This document shows positions 51,505 to 59,835 of a DNA stretch of 64,000 bases, piece after piece. The notes beneath the pieces were generated by a model. It was not told the origin of the DNA, made no database searches, and saw only the letters and a program-made list of their open reading frames with translations. Within the stretch, counting starts at the first letter, position 1. Every line of letters begins with the position of its first letter. This DNA is from SZUA-309 sp965230005 (GTDB lineage Bacteria > Pseudomonadota > Gammaproteobacteria > Pseudomonadales > Azotimanducaceae), in NCBI GenBank assembly GCA_965230005.1, contig OZ245934.1:5208001-5272000 (forward strand), written 5' to 3'. A program made the translations under genes and the position numbers.

Positions 51505-51528
51505 AAAAGGCGCCCGGAGGCGCCTTTT
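51505..51528 (-). terminator. Rho-independent terminator after the 51551-52798 gene
   Basis: Perfect 10-bp arms AAAAGGCGCC / GGCGCCTTTT around a CGGA tetraloop. It lies 22 bases past the stop of the minus-strand acyl-CoA dehydrogenase gene and gives TTTTCTATTT on that strand. It is structurally symmetric and could act in both directions. Confidence 0.85.
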
Positions 51529-51550
51529 CATTCCGTGGCGAGTGCTTCGC

Positions 51551-52798
51551 CTACCAGAGACCGTACTTCTGCACTTCGTTGCGGCCGACCACCATGTGAT
51601 GCACCTCGTCCGGTCCATCCGCAAAACGCAGGTGGCGCATGTCCATGTACATCTCCGCCAGCGGCGTCCACTGGGAGATGCCCGTGGCACCGTGGATCTG
51701 AATGGCGTCGTCGATGATCTGGCAGACCTTCTCCGGCACCATCGCTTTCACGGCACTCACGTAAACGCGGGCTTCTTTGTTGCCGAGCACGTCCATGGCT
51801 TTGGCGGCCTGGAGCACGGCCAGGCGCATGGCGTTAATTTCGATGCGTGCCCGGGAGATCACCTCGAGGTTCTTACCGAGCTTGACGATGGGTTTGCCGA
51901 AGGCTTCCCGGGTGGCGCCGCGCTTGACCATGAGTTCCAGCGCCTTCTCTGCCTTGCCGATGGAGCGCATGCAGTGATGGATGCGTCCGGGGCCCAGGCG
52001 CACCTGGGAAATTTCGAAGCCACGGCCCTCGCCGAGCAGGATGTTCTCTTTCGGCACGCGGACGTTGTTGAACTTGAGGTGCATGTGCCCGCGGGGCGCA
52101 TGGTCCTGGCCGAACACCTGCATACCTTCGATGATCTCTACCCCGGGGGTGTCCGTGGGCACGAGAATCTGCGACTGCTGCTTGCTCGGTGCCGCATCCG
52201 GACTCGTTTTCACCATGGTGATCATGATTTTGCAGCGCGGGTCGCCGGCACCGGAAATGTAGTACTTCTCTCCGTTGATCACCCACTCGTCGCCGTCGAG
52301 GACCGCTTCCGTGGAAATGTTCTTGGCGTCGGAGGAGGGCAGGCCGGGCTCCGTCATGGCGTAGGCGGAGCGGATCTCACCGGCAAGCAGCGGCTTCAGC
52401 CACTGCTCTTTCTGTTCCGGGGTACCGACCCGCTCGAGGACCTCCATGTTGCCCGTGTCCGGTGCCGAGCAGTTCAGCGTTTCCGAGGCGAGCGGGTATT
52501 TACCGAGTTCCGCCGCGATGTAGGCATAGTCGAGGTTGGTCAGTCCTTCGCCGATTTCCGAGTCCGGCAGGAAGAAGTTCCAGAGCCCGGCCGCCTTGGC
52601 TTTCTCTTTCGCCCCGTCGAGGAGCTCGAGCTGCCGTGGATGCCAGGACCAGCGATCCTCCTTCTCGTTGTGCAGGCGGGCGAATTCTTCCTGAATCGGT
52701 TCGACGTTCTCCTGGATGTGCTTCTGCACCGCATCCATGAGGGGCTGTGCCTCCTCGGACATGGCCAGGTTAAAAAGATCTGCTTCCAGATCGGACAT
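51551..52798 (-). CDS. Acyl-CoA dehydrogenase (ACAD11-like)
   Basis: A 415-residue flavoenzyme. The ACAD11-type features WSWHPRQLELLDGAKEKAKAAGLWNFFLP, SAPDTGNMEVLERVG and AMTEPGLPSSDAKNISTEA are clear; C-terminal ATGISQWTPLAEMYMDMRHLRFADGPDEVHHMVVGRNE is the family end. Such enzymes act on long-chain and 4-hydroxyacyl-CoAs. AGAGGAAG precedes ATG 52798. A strong terminator follows. Confidence 0.92.
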   Translation of the reverse strand: MSDLEADLFNLAMSEEAQPLMDAVQKHIQENVEPIQEEFARLHNEKEDRWSWHPRQLELLDGAKEKAKAAGLWNFFLPDSEIGEGLTNLDYAYIAAELGKYPLASETLNCSAPDTGNMEVLERVGTPEQKEQWLKPLLAGEIRSAYAMTEPGLPSSDAKNISTEAVLDGDEWVINGEKYYISGAGDPRCKIMITMVKTSPDAAPSKQQSQILVPTDTPGVEIIEGMQVFGQDHAPRGHMHLKFNNVRVPKENILLGEGRGFEISQVRLGPGRIHHCMRSIGKAEKALELMVKRGATREAFGKPIVKLGKNLEVISRARIEINAMRLAVLQAAKAMDVLGNKEARVYVSAVKAMVPEKVCQIIDDAIQIHGATGISQWTPLAEMYMDMRHLRFADGPDEVHHMVVGRNEVQKYGLW

Positions 52799-53144
52799 GG
52801 TTGCTTCCTCTTGCGTTACGCGACTTGGTGTTCAGTAAATCGTTGAGCGGTCCGCGGGTGTGCAGGTATCGCTTCCACCTATCCCCAGACCCAAAGGCTA
52901 TCCCCGTACCGGAAGAACGGCCCCCCAGCGATCCGGGCTGACAGATGCGCTGCCAGACCGGAGAACGCCCGATACTAAGGGCTCCACTGCCTGCAAGAAA
53001 GAGCCTCCCTGGATGCGTTGGACCTTCGGACCGCGACCGCAGCGTCCGGCAGGCTGTCAGCCAGGGGGCTCGGCAAGGTCCGTGAGCTTTGCGCTAAAGT
53101 GGCTGCCCCGTAGTGTCCGGCGTTCAGCCTGAGGAGAGAACCCC
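52799..53144. other. 346-bp intergenic region between divergent genes
   Basis: It separates the divergent acyl-CoA dehydrogenase and LLM genes. The only open frame (52860-53132, plus) is Pro/Arg/Thr-rich and does not look coding. The LLM ribosome site GAGGAG lies at the right end. I see no RNA gene, repeat or strong palindrome. Confidence 0.5.
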
Positions 53145-54152
53145 GTGAAGATCGATGCGCCCGCCCCGGCGGCCATGGCCCGCATCGGCCGCGAGGCCCA
53201 GCGCCTCGAGGCCCTCGGCTACGATGGCCTGCGGCTGGCGGAGTTGAACCATGATCCCTTCATGCCGCTGGCGATTGCGGCCGAGCACACCGAGCGCATC
53301 GAACTGGTCACTTCCGTGGCTGTCGCCTTTGCCCGGAATCCCATGTCCATGGCCGTTCAGGCCCATGATCTGAATGCCTTTTCCGGCGGGCGTCTGGTGC
53401 TTGGCCTCGGCTCGCAGGTGCGGCCCCACATCGAACGGCGCTTTTCCATGCCCTGGCACAAGGCGGCGCGGCAGATGCGCGAATTCATCGAGGCCATGAA
53501 CGCCATTTTTGACTGCTGGTATGACGGCGAGCGGCTGGAGTTCGCTGGGGAGTACTACCGGCACGACCTCATGCCGGCTACCTTCAAGCCCGAAGACACG
53601 GAGGGCCTCCGTCCCCGCATCGTGCTTTCCGCCACGGGACCGCTCATGACGAAAGTCGCTGCGGAAACGGCTGACGGCATGATCATGCATCCCTTCTCGA
53701 GCGAGCGGTACATGCGTGAGGTCACCCTGCCCGCCATCGAAAGCGGCCTGACGGCTCGTGGGCGAAGCCTCGGCGACTTCGAGCTCGACTACGCACCGAT
53801 GCTCGCCGTCGGTGAGAACGATGAGCAGCTTGCCGCAGCCGTTGCGGCCGTGCGCGGACGCATCGCCTTCTATGGCTGCACCGTGGCCTACCGCCCGGTA
53901 CTGGAGCTGCATGGCTGGGGTGAACTTCAGGATGAGCTCATCCCCCTGAACCGGGCCCATCGCAGCGAGGAGATGGCTGCCCTCATCACCGACGAGATGG
54001 TCGAGACCATCGCCATCGTCGGGTCTGCGGCGGAGGTGGTTAAGAAAATGCGCGAGCGCTTCGGGGGCCTCATCAGCCGCACGGGCTTCGCGGCCCCGGG
54101 TCTCGATGACGACGCGCTCACCGGGCATCTGCAGGATCTGCGCTCTGACTGA
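53145..54152 (+). CDS. LLM-class (luciferase-like) flavin/F420-dependent oxidoreductase
   Basis: A 335-residue TIM-barrel protein of the bacterial luciferase superfamily. Features: EAQRLEALGYDGLRLAELNHDPFMPLAIAAEHTERIELVTSVAVAF, SGGRLVLGLGSQ, WHKAARQMREFIEAMNAIFDCWYDG and the closing LISRTGFAAPG. It resembles the TIGR03617-type F420-related subgroup. Whether it uses FMN or F420 cannot be told. GTG start at 53145 preceded by GAGGAGAG. DUF427 follows 23 bases downstream. Confidence 0.87.
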   Translation: MKIDAPAPAAMARIGREAQRLEALGYDGLRLAELNHDPFMPLAIAAEHTERIELVTSVAVAFARNPMSMAVQAHDLNAFSGGRLVLGLGSQVRPHIERRFSMPWHKAARQMREFIEAMNAIFDCWYDGERLEFAGEYYRHDLMPATFKPEDTEGLRPRIVLSATGPLMTKVAAETADGMIMHPFSSERYMREVTLPAIESGLTARGRSLGDFELDYAPMLAVGENDEQLAAAVAAVRGRIAFYGCTVAYRPVLELHGWGELQDELIPLNRAHRSEEMAALITDEMVETIAIVGSAAEVVKKMRERFGGLISRTGFAAPGLDDDALTGHLQDLRSD

Positions 54153-54175
54153 GCGAAGCTGAGGAGCTAACGATC

Positions 54176-54727
54176 ATGCTGAAAGCCAGCCCAATGGTAT
54201 TGTCGGCCCGGGAACACTGGCGCTACCGCGGTAAGGAGCGTCCTTCCTTTGCGGAACCGGTGGGCCCCGGCGAGGAGTCGGTCTGGGACTTTCCCCGCCC
54301 CCCGGCCCTGGAGCCCGTGCCCGAGGTGCTCGAGGTGCGCTGCGGTGCGGAACTCGTGGCACGCACGGAGGCGGGAATGCGGGTCTGCGAAACTGCCGGT
54401 GCCCCGACCTACTACTTTCCACCCGATGACGTCCTCGTCCCGCTCACCCAGGTTCCGGGCGAATCGCTCTGCGAATGGAAAGGGCTCGCGCAGCAGTTCG
54501 CTGTCGTGGTCGATGGGGCACCCTCCGGTCCCGTGGCCTGGTGTTACGCGAAGACCTTCCCGGAGTTCGCGCCGATTGCCGGTTGGTATGCCTTTTACGC
54601 CACCAAGCTCGACTGCTTCGTTGGCGCTGAGCGGGTAGAGCCGCAGCCGGGCGGTTACTACGGCGGCTGGGTGACCCGTCGCCTGAAAGGGCCCATCAAG
54701 GGCGAACCGGGGAGCGGTGGCTGGTAG
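54176..54727 (+). CDS. DUF427 protein
   Basis: A 183-residue protein with the DUF427 core: VEVRCGAELVARTEAGMRVCETAGAPTYYFPPDDV in its usual order, CEWKGLAQQFAVVVDG, CYAKTFPEFAPIAGWYAFYATKLDCFVG. DUF427 proteins form a small beta-rich barrel with unknown activity, often in operons with redox genes. AGGAGC precedes ATG 54176. Located between the LLM and SDR genes in one direction, probably an operon. Confidence 0.87.
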   Translation: MLKASPMVLSAREHWRYRGKERPSFAEPVGPGEESVWDFPRPPALEPVPEVLEVRCGAELVARTEAGMRVCETAGAPTYYFPPDDVLVPLTQVPGESLCEWKGLAQQFAVVVDGAPSGPVAWCYAKTFPEFAPIAGWYAFYATKLDCFVGAERVEPQPGGYYGGWVTRRLKGPIKGEPGSGGW

Positions 54728-54799
54728 GCCATGCCTTGGCGGAAGCGGCCGCCATCGTGTTTACTGCGGCCAGGGTAGCTAACAACGAGGGGAGTGGAC

Positions 54800-55576
54800 A
54801 TGCAGCTGCAGGAAAGAGTCGCCGCCATCACGGGCGGCACGGCGGGCATCGGCCTCGGCATCGCCAGGGCCTATCTGGCGGAAGGGGCGAGCGTCGCCCT
54901 GATGGCCCGGAATCCGGAGAAGGGAGCGGCTGCCCTCGAAAGCCTCGGCGCGGAAGACCGGGCCATCTTCGTGGCCGGCGATGCCACCAGTCAGGCGGAC
55001 GTGGAAGGGTTTGTCGACCAGGTGGAGGCGGAGCTCGGTGCCGTGGATATCCTTGTCAACAACGCGGGTGGTGCGGGTGATCTCAAACCCCTCGCCGAGA
55101 TGACTGACGATGCCTTCGACCTCGCCATGAAGTGGAACGTCTACTCCACCTTCTGGGCCAGCCGTCGCGCCGTACCACACATGGTGAAGCGCGGCTGGGG
55201 CCGGGTCATCAACATTTCGTCCCTCGAGGGCAAGGTGGGTAAGCCGGTGCTGACGGCCTACACGACGGCAAAGCACGCGGTCAACGGCATGACCAAATCG
55301 CTGGCCCAGGAGCTCGGGACCGCGGGTGTGACCGTAAACGCCATCTGCCCGGGGCTCATCATCACCGACATCGTTCGCGACAACGGACCGGCCACGGCCG
55401 AAGCCATGGGCCTCTCCTTCGAGGAGATGGTCGATCTGTTCTCACAGGAGTCCGCCATCAAGCGCCCGAACACCGTGGAAGAAGTAGCGGCCATGGCGGT
55501 GCTGCTGGCGTCAGAGAACGGCGCCGGCATCACGGGCGCCCTGCTGAGCGTCGACGGCGGCACCGCGCCTTATTAG
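54800..55576 (+). CDS. Short-chain dehydrogenase/reductase
   Basis: A 258-residue classical SDR. NAD(P) motif TGGTAGIGLG, NNAGGAG, catalytic Ser in INISSLEGK, Tyr/Lys in YTTAKHA, and a C-terminal SVDGGTAPY. The start is ATG 54800 (MQLQERV) with GAGGGG 8 bases upstream; GTG 54794 is possible. It may act on a 3-hydroxyacyl-CoA, as many neighbours use acyl-CoAs. Confidence 0.9.
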   Translation: MQLQERVAAITGGTAGIGLGIARAYLAEGASVALMARNPEKGAAALESLGAEDRAIFVAGDATSQADVEGFVDQVEAELGAVDILVNNAGGAGDLKPLAEMTDDAFDLAMKWNVYSTFWASRRAVPHMVKRGWGRVINISSLEGKVGKPVLTAYTTAKHAVNGMTKSLAQELGTAGVTVNAICPGLIITDIVRDNGPATAEAMGLSFEEMVDLFSQESAIKRPNTVEEVAAMAVLLASENGAGITGALLSVDGGTAPY

Positions 55577-55621
55577 GGTTAGGGCCAGGCCAGGATCAAG
55601 ACCAGACCAGGGGCCCCCTCG

Positions 55622-56455
55622 CTAGTCGCCGCCCAGGCGCTTGAACGCCGGCGGGCGTTTCTCGATGAAGGAGCGCACGCCTTCTTTGAAGTCCTCGCGT
55701 TCCAGGGATTCGGCCATCCAGCCGTTCGATTCCTGCATGGCCTCGCCGAGTTCCATGTTCAGATGCCGGTAGACCTGCGCCTTGATCACCTTGAAAGAGG
55801 TCGGGGAAGCAACGGCGGCGAGCTCTTTCACGTAGTCGATGGCCGCCTTGAGCGCCTCGCCGGTTTCCACCACCCGTTCCACCACCCCGAGCTCGTAAGC
55901 CTCCTCGCCCTGGAATTTGCGCGCGCTCCAGAGCAGATCGAGGGCGCGTCCGGGTCCGATGAGTCTCGGCAGGAGCCAGCTCGAGGCATGCTCGGCAATG
56001 AGGCCGCGCTGAGAAAAGGCGGTGGTGAATTTGGCCTGGCGTTCGGCGAAGCGCAGATCGCAGAGCAGGGCATAACAGAAGCCGAGGCCGGCGCAGGGGC
56101 CGTTGATGGCAGCGATGATCGGCTTGGTCACCGAGAGGATGTAGGTGTAGGTCACCTGGAAGTTCTCCCCCATGGCCGGATCCCCAGGACTCGCTTTCAG
56201 CGCCGAGAGGTCTTCCCTCGGACCGCTCTCTCCGGAAGCCGTGGCGTCGAGGCCGGAAATGTCGGCACCGGCGCAGAAGCCCCGACCGGTGCCCGTGAGA
56301 ACGATGCCGACCACGGCCGGGTCGTTCTCCGCGGCGGCAAGCGCGTGGCGGATCTCCGCCATCATGCGCCCCGTCAGCGCATTCAGGGCCTCTGGCCGGT
56401 TCATGGTGATGATCGCGACCGGATCCTGCACCTCGTAGATGATTTCTTCGTACAT
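55622..56455 (-). CDS. Enoyl-CoA hydratase/isomerase
   Basis: A 277-residue crotonase-superfamily member. GRGFCAGADISGLD and NGPCAGLGFCYALLCDLRFA form the oxyanion-hole and CoA segments; FSQRGLIAEHASSWLLPRLIG has Glu at the site of the second catalytic acid. The C-terminal SLEREDFKEGVRSFIEKRPPAFK is typical. It is convergent with the SDR gene. Confidence 0.9.
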   Translation of the reverse strand: MYEEIIYEVQDPVAIITMNRPEALNALTGRMMAEIRHALAAAENDPAVVGIVLTGTGRGFCAGADISGLDATASGESGPREDLSALKASPGDPAMGENFQVTYTYILSVTKPIIAAINGPCAGLGFCYALLCDLRFAERQAKFTTAFSQRGLIAEHASSWLLPRLIGPGRALDLLWSARKFQGEEAYELGVVERVVETGEALKAAIDYVKELAAVASPTSFKVIKAQVYRHLNMELGEAMQESNGWMAESLEREDFKEGVRSFIEKRPPAFKRLGGD

Positions 56456-56587
56456 GGCTCGCTGCCCCGCTCGTTTCCCTGAAGTCGGTCTTGATTAGAG
56501 CCGTCTTTCTCGAGGCGCTCAAGGGTGCTGGCGGCCAGGGCGCGAAGCGCGCTAGGCTCAGCAGCCGAGGGAGGGAGTTTCGCCGCT

Positions 56588-57367
56588 ATGACCATTCATC
56601 TACGTCAGATCTGTCTTGTGGCCCGGGAGCTTGCGCCGGTCATCGATGACCTCACCACGATCCTCGGCGTCAATCCGTGTTACGTCGATCCGGGGGTCGG
56701 GCACTTCGGTCTGGAAAACACGCTCATGGCCGTCGGCCGGAACTTCCTCGAGGTGGTGGCGCCGATTCAGGAAGACACGGCGGGAGGCCGCTATCTCGAT
56801 CGTCGGGGTGGCGACGGGGGTTACATGGTCATCACCCAGGCCGATACGCTCGCCAACCAGCAGGCGGTGCGGCAACGGGCCCTCGACAACGGCGTGCGGG
56901 TCGCCCATGAGTCCGAGCGCGATGGCTGGCACCTCTGCCAGCTGCATCCGCGGGACATGATCGCAGCCTTTCTCGAGATCGAGTACGACCAGCAGGCGGA
57001 TTTCGAGGGTCACTGGATGCCCGTGGGTGGCAGCGGCTGGGAAGACAAAGTCCGGCAGGATGTGACGGTGGATTTTCTCGGCGTGGAACTCCAGGGCGAA
57101 GACCCGGTAGGCCTCGCCGATCTCTGGGGACGGGTCACGGGGCTCCCCGTCAATCGGGAAGGGAGTGAGCTTGTCATCGAGCTGAACAATGCCCGCCTGC
57201 GATTCGTTGGCGTCCAGGATGGCCGCGGGCCCGGGCTTGGCGGACTCGATCTTGCCGTGGCAGATCGTTCGGCGATCCTCGCGGCGGCGCGGGACCGGGA
57301 CTGCTATGTGAGCGACGATCGCGTCGATATCTGTGGAACTCGGTTCTATCTGCACGACGCCGACTAG
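56588..57367 (+). CDS. VOC-superfamily protein (two-unit)
   Basis: A 259-residue protein with a VOC-like first half (LRQICLVARELAPVIDDLTTILGV.., FGLENTLMAVGRNFLEVVAPIQEDTAGGRYLDRRGGDGGYMVITQAD) and a less conserved second unit. It resembles glyoxalase-like domain proteins of unknown substrate. ATG 56588 follows GAGGGAG; the upstream open frame is not coding. Convergent with the Crp/Fnr gene. Confidence 0.78.
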   Translation: MTIHLRQICLVARELAPVIDDLTTILGVNPCYVDPGVGHFGLENTLMAVGRNFLEVVAPIQEDTAGGRYLDRRGGDGGYMVITQADTLANQQAVRQRALDNGVRVAHESERDGWHLCQLHPRDMIAAFLEIEYDQQADFEGHWMPVGGSGWEDKVRQDVTVDFLGVELQGEDPVGLADLWGRVTGLPVNREGSELVIELNNARLRFVGVQDGRGPGLGGLDLAVADRSAILAAARDRDCYVSDDRVDICGTRFYLHDAD

Positions 57368-57422
57368 CCCCGGTCCACGATCAGCACCCCGGCCCTGAAA
57401 TCGGGGTCAGCCGCCCCAGCGG

Positions 57423-58112
57423 TCAGGCATCGAAGGCAGGCAGGAGCGTGATCGTGCCTCGGGACAGGTGCACGGCTCCCGCGTCCTGCCAGTCGCGCAG
57501 ATAGCCGTTGATCACCTGCCGCGACACGCCGAGATAGTCGGCCAGCTCCTGCTGGGAGATCCGTATACGGACGCCGAGCTCCGTGGTCTCCCCGGAAGGG
57601 GCCAGATCCTGAAGTCGCCGCAGCATCCGGTCCGGCACGGAGAGAAAGGCTGAGTCTGCCACCAGACGGCTCGTCCAGCGCACCCGCTCGCAGAGCAGGG
57701 CCAGTAGATGCCGGCCGATCACCGGGCGTCGATCGAGGAGCTCGTAGAAGGGTTTGCGGTCGATGAGAAAACAGGTGGTTGGCTCCGCGGCCGTCCCTGT
57801 CGCCGTGCGCAGGCCGCCGTCGATGAAGGCGATTTCGCCGACAACTTCACCGGGTTCGATGAGGTTCAGATGCAGGTCCTGGCCGTCGTCGGAGGTCACG
57901 GAGATTCTGAGCTTACCGGCAATGACCCCGACGAGGCTCCGCCCTGGCTCACCCTGACGGAACACGGTCTCGCCCGGGCTGAAGCGCTTGTTCCGGCAGA
58001 GTGCTTCCATTTCGCGCAGGGATTCGCCGTCGAGCCCGCGGAATGCCGGGCTCTGGCGCAGAATTGCGCCGGCTGCCGGGTTGCTTCTTCCTTCCTTAGC
58101 TTGTGTTGCCAT
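57423..58112 (-). CDS. Crp/Fnr-family transcriptional regulator
   Basis: A 229-residue regulator: an N-terminal cyclic-nucleotide-type beta-barrel (FSPGETVFRQGEPGRSLVGVIAGKLRISV.., EVVGEIAFIDGGLRTATGTAAEPTTC) and a C-terminal winged helix (ISQQELADYLGVSRQVINGYLRDWQDAGAVHLSRG). No N-terminal Cys cluster for an FNR iron-sulfur centre is present. The ATG at 58112 is inside a longer open frame. Its targets are unknown. Confidence 0.9.
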   Translation of the reverse strand: MATQAKEGRSNPAAGAILRQSPAFRGLDGESLREMEALCRNKRFSPGETVFRQGEPGRSLVGVIAGKLRISVTSDDGQDLHLNLIEPGEVVGEIAFIDGGLRTATGTAAEPTTCFLIDRKPFYELLDRRPVIGRHLLALLCERVRWTSRLVADSAFLSVPDRMLRRLQDLAPSGETTELGVRIRISQQELADYLGVSRQVINGYLRDWQDAGAVHLSRGTITLLPAFDA

Positions 58113-58337
58113 GGGACCGCTCCAACTATGACAGCCGCGTGAGCTGCCCCGAGCACGCCCGTCCACTGCCGATTTGTCGTCAGTGTCGTCAACTTGACAG
58201 TATTGCGCGCGCCGCGCCGGCCATTATACCCATGCCCGCGCGGAGACCTCCGGCGGGCGGGGATTCCGCCCTGCTTCCAGGGAGGAAGGTTTGAGCGGAA
58301 CAGCGGACACGAGCGTCTAGCGACAGGGAGTTGAGTC

Positions 58338-58433
58338 ATGTGGGGATTCAGTCAGGTACCAACCCGGGTGAGGACTCTGGCGCTGTGCTCCGCGCTCATT
58401 TACGTCGGCGCGGTGCTGGTGGCGCTGCTCTAG
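58338..58433 (+). CDS. Possible 31-residue single-helix membrane peptide
   Basis: ATG 58338 follows AGGGAG by 7 bases and opens a 31-residue frame ending at TAG 58431-58433. The product starts MWGFSQVPTRVRT, then a hydrophobic helix (LALCSALIYVGAVLVALL). The positive residues precede the helix, so a Nin-Cout single-pass small protein is plausible. A perfect hairpin (TGCTGCC..GGCAGCA) follows 58438. The gene is short, so chance cannot be excluded. It fills part of the 399-base gap between the Crp/Fnr and MFS genes. Confidence 0.5.
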   Translation: MWGFSQVPTRVRTLALCSALIYVGAVLVALL

Positions 58434-58511
58434 GTTTGCTGCCGGCGTGGTGCTGGCAGCAGCCGACACCCTGCCTCGCGATGCGCCCTGAGCGCTGCCT
58501 GGCGGGTCTGC

Positions 58512-59750
58512 CTAGGCGGCCTCGAGCAGGACGCCGCCGCCCCGGTGGCGGTTGATGCGGTTCTGGAACGCCGCGAGCACGAGCAGATTGATCACCCCCA
58601 TGACCGCAGCAAAGGCGAAGGCCGGTTCGTAACGGCCGAAGACGTCGAAGACCAGCCCGCCGAGAAATCCACCCAACCCCATGCCAGCCCAGCCGAAGAA
58701 ACTCGTAATGCTCATGGCCCTGCCGCTGTAACCCGGGGAAACCATCATGCGCGTGCAGACCAGGATGCTCGACATGACGCCCGAGTAGCTGAAGCCGAAG
58801 AACGCCGCGAGCAGGTACAGACTCGCGGCACCGTCCAGGTAGGGAAACCAGAACACGGAGATGGTCTGCCCGAAGGACATGATCATGTAGGCCGGCAGTG
58901 CACCGATCTGGTCGCCGAGTTTGCCCCCGAGAATCCGGCCAGCTACCCCGCAGAACATGAGCACCATGAGCGCACTGGTGGCGAAGCCGGTGCTGCGTCC
59001 CGCATCGGTGAGCAGCGGCACGAGATGCACGATGGGCACGGCCATGCAGTTACAGCAGAAAATGATGGCAATGCTGATCCACACGACGACCTCCCTCTCG
59101 GGCAGCGTCACAGCGCGCTGTGGCAAGTCTCCCGACTCACCGGAAGGCTCCAGGCGCCAGGGGGACTCGCGGATGAGGAAGGAGATCGGCAGGGCGATAA
59201 CGAGGTAGCTCACGGCCATGAGCAGGTAGGTGGTCTGCCAGCCGTAGGCCTCGATGCCAAGGCCTGCGAGAAACGGCACCAGGCCCTGGCCGAAGGCGCC
59301 CCCGGACGCCGTGATACCGAGCGCGAGGCCGGGATTCCGGCGGAACCAGAAACCGACGTTGGCAAAGAGCGGAGCGCTCAACATGGCGTTGCCGAAAGCG
59401 CCGAAGAGAAAATAGAACGCGTAGAACTCGACGATGGTTTCCTGGCCGGCGAGGAGCAGCAGACTGCCGGTCATGACCAGGCTCGCAACGACCCCGAACC
59501 AGCGGGTCCCGTAGCGGTCGGCGACCTGGCCCCAGAGGATGCCGAAGAGCGCGCTCGAGAAGGCGATGGCCGTGTAGCCGAAGGCGGTCTCACCTCGGCC
59601 CCAGCCGAATTCCTCGGCGAGGGGCTTCAGAAAGACGGATACAGACCCCAGCGCCCCGAATGACAGCGTCGACAGGGTGAAGACCACGGCGACCATGACC
59701 CACCCGTAGGGCGGGTCACGGTCCGTTGGGGCCGCTTGCGTGTCGCTCAC
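58512..59750 (-). CDS. MFS transporter (OFA/monocarboxylate-type)
   Basis: A 412-residue 12-helix transporter. PYGWVMVAVVFTLSTLSFGALGSVSVFLKPLAEEFGWGRGETAFGYTA and GQVADRYGTRW (motif A) match the monocarboxylate/oxalate-formate branch. GTG start at 59750. It lies just downstream of the D-aminoacylase-like gene and may import or export its substrate or product (inference). Confidence 0.88.
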   Translation of the reverse strand: MSDTQAAPTDRDPPYGWVMVAVVFTLSTLSFGALGSVSVFLKPLAEEFGWGRGETAFGYTAIAFSSALFGILWGQVADRYGTRWFGVVASLVMTGSLLLLAGQETIVEFYAFYFLFGAFGNAMLSAPLFANVGFWFRRNPGLALGITASGGAFGQGLVPFLAGLGIEAYGWQTTYLLMAVSYLVIALPISFLIRESPWRLEPSGESGDLPQRAVTLPEREVVVWISIAIIFCCNCMAVPIVHLVPLLTDAGRSTGFATSALMVLMFCGVAGRILGGKLGDQIGALPAYMIMSFGQTISVFWFPYLDGAASLYLLAAFFGFSYSGVMSSILVCTRMMVSPGYSGRAMSITSFFGWAGMGLGGFLGGLVFDVFGRYEPAFAFAAVMGVINLLVLAAFQNRINRHRGGGVLLEAA

Positions 59751-59835
59751 GGCCGCTGCCTGCGCCGCCGGGCAGGGCTACAGCCGGTCGGCGGCAGCCC
59801 TGGCGACGGATGAATGCCAGCCCGCGGCGGGATGG

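Noticed and set aside
52860..53132. 90-residue plus-strand frame in the intergenic gap
   Set aside because: Its composition (Pro/Arg/Thr-rich) is that of a random high-GC frame, and it overlaps the LLM gene's ribosome region.
58195..58240. TTGACA ... TATACC as a promoter for the small 31-residue gene
   Set aside because: The spacing is about 25 bases, far from the 16-18 needed.
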